From assembly GCA_905221615.1 (NCBI GenBank), contig CAJNDT010003990.1, positions 440,501-504,500 of the forward strand: 64,000 nt of DNA. The letters are read 5' to 3'. A program made the translations under genes and the position numbers. The DNA is from Symbiodinium sp. CCMP2592. Lineage: Eukaryota; Sar; Dinophyceae; Suessiales; Symbiodiniaceae. The notes under the pieces were generated by a model. That model was not told the DNA's origin, did no database searches, and was given only the letters and a program-made list of their open reading frames with translations. Positions 1-9,087 of this stretch are shown here, one piece after another. Numbering within the stretch: position 1 is the stretch's first letter; every line of letters starts with the position of its first letter.

Positions 1-1
1 G

Positions 2-412
2 TCCCTCAAGGAGCTAGGGGCGGCTGGCGTCCAGGTCCGTGTCGGCAAGGGCACCTCGGTCAAGGCGGCTTACGCCGCCGAGAACCGCACGGACGTGAGC
101 ATCGGCGCAGGCCTCGCGGGCATCCACCACGCCAAGACGGTGCTCGTGACGAGGCCGGACTCCACAGTTAGCGCCGTGATAGGAAGCCTAAACTTTAGTG
201 CTAGTTCACGGGCCAACGCGGAGGTCGGCATCGCGGTCGCCAGTGTGCTGACCTCTGAATTTAGCCAAAAGTGGCTAGATTCGTTTGGCACCGAGTGGTC
301 CAAGGCGCTGAAGCTCGAGGAGTTCGAAGCACCTCAGCGGAACCACCGCGGGCGGGCAAAACCCTCAAATGTCCAGCAGCCCGCCGCGCAACCCAACGTG
401 GAGCCGCAGTGA
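2..412 (+). CDS. Element P polyprotein, C-terminal fragment (PLD-like nuclease domain)
   Basis: This is the last ~136 codons of the polyprotein that is seen almost complete at 45234-58373; the rest lies outside the window. It carries the second half of a phospholipase D-family nuclease domain: an HxK pair (GIHHAKTVLV) followed by a GSLNFS...N-x-E segment, the layout of Zucchini/PLD6-like and Nuc-like enzymes that cleave phosphodiesters. The acidic residue that usually follows HxK by five positions is Thr here. The nucleotide sequence matches the right-arm copy over its whole length, while the left-arm copy differs in the first ~45 bases. This is therefore a third copy of the same family, in the same orientation as the right arm. 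Domain assignment is by motif reading only. Confidence 0.75.
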   Translation, partial: SLKELGAAGVQVRVGKGTSVKAAYAAENRTDVSIGAGLAGIHHAKTVLVTRPDSTVSAVIGSLNFSASSRANAEVGIAVASVLTSEFSQKWLDSFGTEWSKALKLEEFEAPQRNHRGRAKPSNVQQPAAQPNVEPQ

Positions 413-1065
413 CCGTGGACTAGAAGTCGCGGACTGCGCTCCGCCCTTCTAGCCACCTGTGGCAACTTCAGTTTTGGTCGCAGCACCTAGCTGCTTTCCG
501 ATGAGACGACAGGGTGGCGTATCCGCTCTACAGGTCTTTGACGGGAGCGGCTAGGGAGGCACGGTAGTGCTCCCGAAGCGCGTGGAGTAACGCCGCAGCT
601 TCAGCTGCTCGTTTCACCAGCCCTGTGGCCGCAGTGCGGCGCAGGCTGTGTACAGTAGGAAACCAGAGCCTCGTGCAGCACAGGCCGTGAAAACGAAGGT
701 CTTGTGCTGAGTGCGAAGGGTTTGTAGGAGGGCAGGGTCTGTAGGTCAGTTTTACGGCCTCCGGCCGCCCGCGGAATCCTACGGCTCTATCGTGCTCTCG
801 GCTGAGGGGCGAATGTAACTGTACATAGTCTGCGGGCTGGCTGTTGTGCTGTATGCTTTTATGCATGCTCTTCTGTAATTCGTATTCATAACATTTTTGG
901 CTCAAGTGAGCACGGCAGTGTGTCGTTGGTAGCTTCTCGTTGCCGCGACGCAATTGCGCGCAGCCCGTCCTGGGCGGACGTTCGACCTGTCACGGTCGTT
1001 GGACTTTCTGCTTGGACGGAAAACGAGGGTGCGTGCTGCCCCTTTGGGTTTCCGTTCTCCACAAG
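413..1065 (+). other. Conserved 3' non-coding block of element P (copy 1)
   Basis: About 650 bases follow the stop codon and are repeated almost without change at 31761-32411 (minus) and 58374-59024. Conservation in all three copies, ending at the same point against a TAG microsatellite, marks this as the 3' untranslated tail of the element rather than unique flank. Open frames inside it are not convincing. It holds a spliced-leader-like match at 893-906. Confidence 0.8.
893..906 (+). promoter_or_regulatory. Spliced-leader-like sequence in element P tail
   Basis: ATTTTTGGCTCAAG matches the last 12 bases of the dinoflagellate spliced leader (TTTTGGCTCAAG) exactly, with one extra T upstream. 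The following bases are TGAGC. The same match is present in all three element copies. It may be a relict leader from a reinserted trans-spliced RNA or a chance match kept by copying; its place in the 3' tail is unexpected. Confidence 0.4.
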
Positions 1066-1077
1066 TAGTAGTAGTAC

Positions 1078-1122
<45 letters not shown>

Positions 1123-1167
1123 CAGTAGTAGTAGTGGTATTAGGTGTAGTAGTATTATCAGCAGCAG
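1066..1167 (+). repeat. (TAG)n microsatellite at the 3' end of element P copy 1
   Basis: About 23 nearly perfect TAG units, then a degenerate TAG/CAG/TGG stretch. It starts right after the conserved tail sequence CCACAAG, as in the other two copies. Ser-rich and Val-rich frames here are only translated microsatellite. Confidence 0.9.
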
Positions 1168-1697
1168 AACCTTTGTTTAATTTTAAGATCACCATGAACA
1201 TCTTAAGTCTGAAACCCGAGGCTTAAGTCAAGTCCTCAGTTTCAGTAATTATTTTAACCCTAACCAACTAAATCCTGAAGCAGGGATGCCGGTGGCTCAA
1301 TAAGAACTGTTTGCTGCAATTAGCTTCATCGCTCCTGGCATTTCGAGGCCTTCATCCCTGTCAACAGTGGCTTTGGAGGACGGCTGCATGCAGAGGGCTC
1401 AATCGTAAATAGAACTCCTGCCTTTCGCGAGGTCTGAAGATCTTTTTCGTCGTCGACGGCTGTGACTGTGTGCAGAGGCGCAGAGTGCACCTTCATCGAG
1501 TGTCTCAGTGTCGTCACAGTCACAGTGCCAAGAGCAACTTCGAATTGCCGTCAGTGACTTCAGTGTTCAAGCCCGATCTGTGTCACAGCGTCATGAACAA
1601 CTAGACGTGAATGTAGTAGTGCCCAAGCCCAGACAACCGTAAGCTATCCGAGTGCTTACTTAATTAACACGTTTGTCAAGCTCGTGCCCTGCCAGCC
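1168..1697. other. Unassigned spacer
   Basis: I see no convincing coding region, RNA gene or repeat here. It separates the TAG tract from the gene candidate that starts at 1698 and probably contains that gene's 5' region. Confidence 0.4.
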
Positions 1698-3208
1698 ATG
1701 ACCCGCTTCCAGCAGAAGCAGAAGCAAAAGGAGAAGGAGGCCGCGGCTGCAGCCGCGGCGGAGGCGGAGGTACGGGAATCGGAGGAATCGGGGGCGAAGG
1801 CATCGGCTTCCACAGCTCCTAGAAGACTGCAGCCAACTTCAAAAGCTGTGCCTCGTCCTGTGGCTGCTGGAACCCGCCGAGTGCCTGACGCAGGACCTGA
1901 AGTTATGAAGAGAATTCACTTTAAAAGGGGAATGCAGGCTTTGGGGTTAAGGCTTATTAATTTTAGTATTGACCTGTTTGTGTTTATTAAAATTCACAGA
2001 CCAGCAGCAGGAGACGGAGAAGAAGAACTCAGCAACAAGCAGCGCAAGGTGCTGTGGAATAATAAAAGAAGGTTGGCCGGTGGCGGTGGTGCCTCGTCGA
2101 CACGGGCAGCGCCCAAGGCCAGGCCTGTGGCTGTGGCCGCGGAGGTGCATGCGCCTGCTGAGCCTCATGCAGTGCCTGCTGTGCCTGCGGTGCCTGCGGT
2201 GTCTGCGGTGCCTGCTCCACCGCCGATGGAAACAGCACAGGCACTCGCCACTTGGGTATTTATTGCCTGGTGTTGTTTTTTTTGATTTGGGTTTGAGAAA
2301 TCAGTCAGTAGTGGGAGATAAGTTCTTGTTGTTTGTATTTATGTCCAAAGGAAGCCATGGCTGCGACCATCATGCGGACAGTCAATGAGAATATCAATCT
2401 CAAAGACACCCGCGCGGTGGCTACGGCACAGACATTCTTGATGCATCAGGTGGCTGAGGGGAAGCTGGCGCGTTCTACAGCAGACGAAATGCTAAAGTTC
2501 TGGCAGACAGGTGAGTATGAATGCCGTCTTCGAGGTCCGGGTGGTGGTACTGGGTCTAGTGCCTCTTCACAGCCTCCAGGTCCAGTGCCTGGAGTGCCTG
2601 GAGTGCCTGGAGTGCCTGCAGCATCAGTGCCTGTGTCTCCTGGTTCGTGCCTTGCGGCTTCGGCTCCTGGTTCGTGCCTTGCTGCATCAGTGCCTTTGGC
2701 TGGTCTTGGTGGTACTTCGCTGCCTCTGCCTGGTGGTCCGTACCTGGGTGGGACAGTGCCTCTGGCTGGTGCTCCGTGCCTGGGTGGGACACTGCCTCTG
2801 GCTGGTGCTTCGTGCCTGGGTGGGACAGTGCCTCTGGCTGGTGCTTCGTGCCTGGGTGGGACTTTGCCTCCCTGCCTTGGTGTTGGTACTGCGCCTGGCC
2901 TCGGTGCGTGCCTTGGTGGCCTTCGTCCACCTCCTAGGCCACCTGTTAACGTACCTGGAGTTCGCACTGTGGTCCCATTGATGTCTGCGAAGCCGCCGTT
3001 GGTGCCTCCTGTGACTGTGCCGTTGGTGCCTAAGGGGCCTCCAACTGTTTTGGGCCCGCCTGAGCCTGGCAAAGGCCAAGGAGGCAAAGGAGCACCCGCA
3101 GGTCCTGTGACTGTGCCGTTGGTGCCTAAGGGGCCTCCAACTGTTTTGGGCCCGCCTGAGCCTGGCAAAGGCCAAGGAGGCAAAGGAGCACCCGCACGTG
3201 GGACTTAG
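1698..3208 (+). CDS. Multi-exon gene candidate, Ala/Glu-rich start and Pro/Gly/Val-rich repeats
   Basis: I do not recognise the product. The first exon starts at ATG 1698 and gives a Gln/Lys/Glu/Ala-rich segment. An intron probably ends near 2001 (TTCACAG before ACCAGC). A second likely intron ends near 2353 (CCAAAG before GAAGCC). The exon after it encodes an ordinary-looking ~50-residue stretch with the segment NINLKDTRAVATAQTF, followed by GTGAGT at 2511, a canonical donor. The downstream frame to 3208 is low complexity: repeats of GVP, then LAG(A)xCLGGT units, then two copies of a 32-residue unit. Exon borders are inferred from AG/GT motifs and AT-rich intron-like sequence only. The repetitive part could be non-coding. 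Confidence 0.4.
3008..3199 (+). repeat. In-frame 96-bp tandem duplication
   Basis: The 96-base unit 3008-3103 is repeated directly at 3104-3199, in frame (32 residues, containing VPLVPKGPPTVLGPPEPGK). The copies look almost identical, so the duplication is recent. Confidence 0.85.
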
Positions 3209-4882
3209 GGATAAAACATATTCCAGTCATCTCAGTTGCGATTATACTTTGGGAATCGTCTGTAGATCTTCCCGTGCGTCTGGGTGCCTTTGTCATTTTC
3301 ACACGATAACACTCGTCATTGAATCCAATGACGATTCGGGGCACACCTTACTTTAATTTAATGCCCGGGAGTAACATAAGTCAAACATTCAGTCAGATCC
3401 TTCACTTTCAGCTTCAGGAGTCAGTCAGTGATTGATGCGAAGGTGTGACACCTGACACTTTACAAAAAAGCCATTCAGCTGCATTCAGAGTGCAAAAGCG
3501 GGTGCAGATTGTGTAGTTGCAGCATTCTACTTGTGCATTCTAACTTATGATTGTGCCAGCTTCGTGACTGTGACTGTGCGAGGGCCTATGGCGATACAGC
3601 CGCAGGTTACCCAGTCACGGATGCTCAAACGAACAAAGTCGTGTGTCTCTCAGAGTCTGACGGCCCAGGTCAGTGCCTGCCAAGGAGACTCCATTGTCGA
3701 GGGCTTGGGCTAATGTGCTGGGAGCTTCAAAACTCAAAGTTTCCTGCGTTTGCCCAGGTGGCTTGTTGCAGCAAGATGGCCGACTGGCTGTGGTCCGTGT
3801 CCTGATCTCAGTCCGGCTTCAGTGCAGCTCGAGTTCCTGTCCTGCTTTGATGACTCGGCTTAACTTATCAGATCATGCACTCGTGCTGACCTGATTTCTT
3901 GAATTTCTTTTGAGTCCAAGAATACAATCTTTGACCTGGACTGGACCAGGTGCGGTGACTTATTTGTTTGACTCCGTGTGGCTAGCCATGACCTCAATCG
4001 GTGACCTATATGAAGTTACAATGCTTCAAGCTTGCATTCTTCAAAGTCACTGTGCTTTTCCAGGTACTCCATTCAAGACAGTGATTGCCCATGCCCTGAG
4101 CTGAGAGTGCAGCGAACACTCGAGCTCGGAGCCGCCGTGAGTGTGATTAGGCTTACGTTGGGTTGAGGGATCTTCAAGAGGTGTTTGAGAGCCAACAGCA
4201 GCACTTGACTCCCACATTTTTGTCCTGTGTTATTTAATTAGAAGGGTTTCCACAGTTTCTAGCAATTTCAGAAGCGGGCTCTCGTGAGGTTTTGGTTCAT
4301 GTCAAATACTGTTCAAAGCTGAGCATGGCATCAGTCACAAGAAGTAGCACGAGTGCTGGACCAGTAGGAGTCTCTCGTCGTAGTGCCTAATGAAGGGATA
4401 CCCGGCGTAGTTAGGTGCATGTGCCGGTCAGTATTGCAGCGTCCGTGATGCCAGCAATATAGGCTACTGGGTGCGTAAACCAGGAGGTTCTACGTTGATC
4501 AAAGAGAACAGCTTATGTGTGGCTGCTAACTGATGAGTTACTTGTGTCTGACAGCGAATGAGGTCATCAGGAAATCTGCACGTACTAACTTCACACATCG
4601 GGTGTGTTAATTTCGTACAAACATTACACGGGTCGGTGTGGCAGTGACTGTTATACTTACGTTTGATTGTGCAGCTGCGCAGAAGTTGCGTCGTCCTACT
4701 GCGACACTAACAAATAAGCACGGAGAAAGTTTAAAGCGTTTGGGTTTGTCGGTCAGGGATTCGCGCATGTCATGCGACCATGATTGTGTATGTTTCACAA
4801 CGTGGCCGAACAAATATCGCTGTGTACTACTTTGCCTTGATGCAGCCATTCTTGCATGACCGCAGTGCGACAATCTGTGTCT
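3209..4882. other. Unassigned stretch before the assembly gap
   Basis: Only short frames occur on both strands. The sequence is rich in recurring GTGACTGTG-like words but has no clear gene, RNA gene or element terminus. It could hold introns or UTR of the gene at 1698-3208. Confidence 0.4.
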
Positions 4883-4982
4883 NNNNNNNNNNNNNNNNNN
4901 NNNNNNNNNNNNNNNNNNNNNNNNNNNNNNNNNNNNNNNNNNNNNNNNNNNNNNNNNNNNNNNNNNNNNNNNNNNNNNNNNN
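4883..4982. other. Assembly gap (100 N)
   Basis: Exactly 100 N, the usual placeholder for a gap of unknown length. It interrupts the 3' end of the minus-strand gene at 4983-6932. Continuity across it should not be assumed. Confidence 0.99.
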
Positions 4983-6932
4983 ATCGTTGTCGACAAGGTC
5001 GCTGTCTGCCTCAATCATCACTGCCGAGGTAAGCATCGGAGGAGAAGGAAGATGCACGCACGACACCAATGCCAATGCATGGTACAGCCGTGAATACATC
5101 CGTAACCACACCTTCGTACTCAGCTTCACGTAGACCTTCAGGTTGAGACCCTTGTCATCACTTTGAGAGACGGAACGGATCTTTGCCAAATAGGTCACCA
5201 GTCTTCTGACGTAATGCTGAATCGGTGTGGTCCCCACGTCGTGGTTGGCCACAAACTTTGGCGTCTCATCAATGGTAGGTGGGTACTCGTCTTGATCACG
5301 GGTCGTCGTCAGCAAGCTCGAGCGACAGCCCTTTTCATCGATGTTGACATAATGGTACCAACTTTCCTGAGCGCCAGCGGGGATTGGAGCTTCCTCCCAT
5401 GTCGGTTGTGATGGTTCCTCTTCCGGTTGCGAAGACGATGGTTGTGGAGGAGGTGCCGCGGAAGATGACGACGCCGATGCCGTTGCCTCGTCCGTCCTTG
5501 CCCTCTTTGGTCCGTGGCTAGGGGTGGCTCGAGGCTCGGCAGCGGATCCTTGCGATTGTCCCGGCGTTCTTCCATGCTCAGGGTGCACGATTCCTTCCGG
5601 TTCGAGGTTGCTTGCCGCAGGCATCGCAACTCTCCCCGTTGAGTATACCCAGCTAGGATGCCGTTGAAGATTGGGCGGAAATAGGCCATCATCTTGCATA
5701 AGCTGACTTGGTGCCCCCATCTGTTGGAATTCTGCTTCCCATATGCCCAACGTGGCGCGTTTGGTAGAGCAGTCGACCACGTACCCAGATTCAACTCCGC
5801 ACTGATTCCAGGTGTAGCCACGGAACGCATCCGGCAATTGGAAGCCATTCCTGTCTTGATCTGCACATACAGCATCCACATGGTGCTTGAGGAAAGCATA
5901 CGTGGTGTAGTCGGAATCAGGGAGCACATCGTTGGACCATCTGTAATGCGGGTGTCCAGTTTCTGGATCAACCCATGATACGTAGGAATGAAGCACGTGG
6001 ATACAGACACTGAACGCCTGGAGCGAGTTCATCGCAAAGGCGAGCGGATGTCCCATGCCTTGAGGCATTGTGCGCATCATCAAAGCCAGCTGGTGAACGT
6101 TGAGCGGCGTAGCGCCATCGTTGTTCGCTGCACATTCTTGGTTGTAGGTCCGTAGTCCATACCCAGTGTGTTTTGCGAACATGTACATCAGCTTGCACAC
6201 CCTACATAACGTAGGCTCTGCCAACAGGTCTGATTGGTCATGTGCTCTACCTGACATAGGCAACTTGTGGTAGTAGTCCTGATTCACCGTATACCATTGT
6301 TGAATTCTCGTGTCTGTCACGGCCTGGTAGGGCGTCTCCACGGAGTTGATGAGAACGGCGAGGTTGTAGTACACGTCCGCACTGACGATGTTCCTTGTTG
6401 CAGTGTTCAAGTCGAACCGAACTTGTTTTCGTTCTTGTTCCAGTTCACCTACAGCCAATTTTGCATCATCGCGGATCACTTCCTCATCCACCATAAACCT
6501 GGTGATGGCATTGAACTTCCCCTCGTAGTCAGCAACAATGTGTTTGAGACCTCCACCAAACTTGATGACCATGGCGAGTATCTCCCCATAGGGTTTGTCC
6601 CTGTACTCCTCAGGGGCAGCAAATAAGCAAGCTTTGAGGATTTCTCGGACTCGAATGGAAAGATCCCCTCCTGGCGACAGATTTGCACACGTGAACAGCA
6701 AGACCAATGGAGGTGCTTTGAACGCTGCCCATGTGCGAATGAGATCATTGTCGACCACTTTGTCTTTCGTAATCTTCGGCGGGAGCGAAACTCTCTGCGA
6801 CGAATCCCCAGAATACATCTCCAGGAACTTGTGGAACTTCAGAAACGTTCGCATCATCCCACCAGACGGGAAAACTTCTTCGTGGTCCACTCCTTCGAAG
6901 GCCAGCTCGTAGGCATTGTAGCTTTCAGCCAT
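4983..6932 (-). CDS. Hypothetical protein, 3' end lost in gap
   Basis: An uninterrupted minus-strand frame of ~650 codons starts at the ATG at 6932 (MAESYNAYELAFEG) and runs into the gap. The first ~430 residues look globular and well mixed, followed by a Ser/Pro/Gln/Glu-rich linker (KRARTDEATASAS), then a second globular part (WYHYVNIDEKG, TTPIQHYVRRLVTYLAK). I recognise no catalytic motif. It is ~500 bases downstream of the copia-type element on the same strand, so it could be an extra element ORF, or a host gene. Base use resembles the copia ORFs more than the GC-rich palindrome. The frame has no stops or frameshifts, which suggests it is or recently was functional. Confidence 0.6.
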
Positions 6933-7440
6933 GGCTCGGGTTTCGGTCCTTCCTCCGTATGAGGGAAGTCCCTACACCCTACTTGACTTCACGGTTCCGG
7001 GTTCTCCGTAAGAGGCACCCTTCCCCGATCCGTCTGGTCAGACCTTAGTTGTTCCTTAGTTGGGGCTGTCTAATAGCCCCTTCACCAGCGTCTACACACT
7101 GATGTTGCTGCCATGCAATGTCCTCAGATTCATGTGCAACATGACTGACACTGACATGAGCTCGAACAAGGCTGCGAACATTCCTCGCAATTGACCGCCA
7201 TGAGACATCAATGCGCTGCGACAAACTCCTCTTCGAATCATGGTCCAAGCAATCATCCGGTCTCACCATCAAACGATCCGCTTCAGGCATGTTAGAGAAC
7301 ATGATACTGCGTCCACCACCATCGCCACCAGCACCAACATGATCATCAACCTTAACCTTCGTCACCTTGCCACTTGAAACAAGAGCATGCAACTCTGGCC
7401 AAGACCAACATGAACATGAAGAAGGCATGTCAAGCGAAAA
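6933..7440 (-). other. Spacer with a weak minus-strand ORF
   Basis: The spacer between two minus-strand genes. A 127-codon frame (7428-7045, starting MPSSCSCWSWPELHAL) is open but has no recognisable domain. It may be a 5' exon or leader of the gene at 6932 or nothing. Confidence 0.3.
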
Positions 7441-7578
7441 CTAGACGTCGGAAAATTCCGCACACTTCTTCAGCAGGCGTTTGAGAGATTTCAAGACACT
7501 TCTGAAAAAAAAAAAAAAAAAAAAAAAAAAACAAAAAAAACAAAAAAAAAAAAAGAAAAAAAAAAAAAAAAAAAAACC

Positions 7579-7676
<98 letters not shown>

Positions 7677-9087
7677 AAAACAACAAACAAAAAAAAAAAA
7701 AAACCTTGTACTTCCCACCAGAACGTTTCTCACCCCCCACGCAAGCCCCTTCACTCCTTCCAGGACCAGCACCTGATCGCAAAAGCGATGCCACGAATAG
7801 CACAGGTGTGCGCAGGTCGTTCCGGCACGTATCCTTCATCGTACCGATAAGGTTGTCCTCATCGGCTTTGGAGCCGATCAGCTCCTTGCAAGTTATGCGA
7901 GAGCAACCCTTAGTGGACTTAGGCACGGCGTAGCCATTACCCAAGCCACAGAGGTCAACGATCATGCGGTCTGGCTTTCGTCCACCAGCCTTCGACGGCA
8001 TGGCTACCAATCTCCCATTGCCCGTTGCCTGAAATTTCAAGGCTTTAAGCAATCTCCTGGATATTTGGCTAGTCAACTCGCATTTATCAGATCGATCCTT
8101 AGCGTCCGAATCAGTCATGTGTAAATGTTTGGACGAGCACACATCAGACGACTTAGGATGCAACGCGACGTTTGCGGCAATGTACTCCCATTCATCCTTG
8201 CAGTAGCCGAGCTCAACGGCGGTTCCGGTAGATACAGGATCCCGAAAGGTATAACGTTGCCCGTGAGTGCATCCTTGGATCTTGATGCTCTTCCACATGG
8301 CATCTTCCTGAAGCCCCTTGTACTGCTTGGTTTCCTGGACTGGTACTCGAGGAGGTACTTCGATGATGATTTGGAACCCCCATGATGCCGCTCTGCGCGC
8401 AATTCTTTGGACGACCTCCCCCCATGGGTAGTCTGTCCGCAATTTGGCCCTTTCAGGGTTGTCAGCGATGTTCCGACTCAGCCACGAATTCTTGCCCAAC
8501 ACCCCTGCACCAATGAAGATTACGGAGTTAGGGTTGTCTTTCCTTGCTTCCACCACATCAAAGATGTAGGCGCACATGGCGTCGTCAACTTCTCTCCCCA
8601 TACTCAGAACATTTACTTGCAGCCCAGGGTCGTAGTGAGAATCGGGAGCATGCTGGGCGATGCAATCCTTGCCTGGAGCATACTCATTCCACCAGTTCTC
8701 CTCATCGACTCCTATCAATGTCCACACCGTCACTGCCTTTGGAGCATCTTTGATAGTGATACGGTACTTCCACCGGCTGTGAGGATTCTTGTAAGTATGG
8801 ACCAACCTTCCATCGTGGTCGAGGAATTGGATCACCAGGCCCTCCTTGGGTTTGTTTTCGGCGAAATTGACCACGTGAGGCACAATTGCTCCATCATATC
8901 CTTGATATTCCCTTTTCTGTTCCGACGCATCATGCCATACATCTTCGTACACCGACGACCATTGGTCATAACCAAATTGAGAGGCTTGACTTTTGGACTG
9001 GCCGTTGAAACAAAATCCCTGGTGCAATGTAAAGCCCTGGTACCCCCATGGATGGCACGCGCCAGTGTGACAACCACCGCTCGCCAT
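7441..9087 (-). CDS. Accessory ORF downstream of copia RNase H, unknown function
   Basis: The frame from 9087 continues the RT-RNase H transcript after a frame change near 9.1 kb. The translated part has ordinary globular composition (FGYDQWSSVYEDVWHDA, then SVIFIGAGVLGKNSWL, then a Lys/Ser-rich tail). I recognise no enzyme family; the hydrophobic VIFIGAGV segment is suggestive of a beta strand and glycine turn but is not diagnostic. Near its end the frame enters a T-rich tract (7502-7704) that reads as poly-Phe. This fits an intron: splicing from AAG before GT at 7704 to the residue after CAG at 7502 restores frame and adds a short tail (KCLEISQTPAEEVC...) ending at a TGA near 7431. Plant copia elements also can carry an extra ORF after RNase H; homology to those is not claimed. 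Confidence 0.55.
7502..7704 (-). other. Intron candidate made almost only of T
   Basis: On the minus strand the sequence reads AAG then GTTTTT, about 200 bases that are almost all T with a few G, C or A, then TTTCAG and an A. Canonical GT and AG lie exactly at the edges, and removal joins two open frames in phase 0. Alternatively it is an expanded homopolymer or the A-tail of a plus-strand insertion. Length and interruptions of such a run are prone to sequencing error. Confidence 0.5.

Noticed and set aside
2446-3183. 245-codon minus-strand frame opposite the Pro/Gly-rich gene
   Set aside because: Low-complexity shadow of the plus-strand repeats, no independent evidence.
7503-7703. Poly(A) tail of a retrocopied plus-strand gene
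   Set aside because: The run is flanked by exact GT and CAG on the minus strand and joins two open frames there. I cannot exclude the tail, but intron fits better.
7430-7933. Poly-Phe and poly-Lys frames
   Set aside because: Translated A/T homopolymer tract, better explained as intron or simple repeat.
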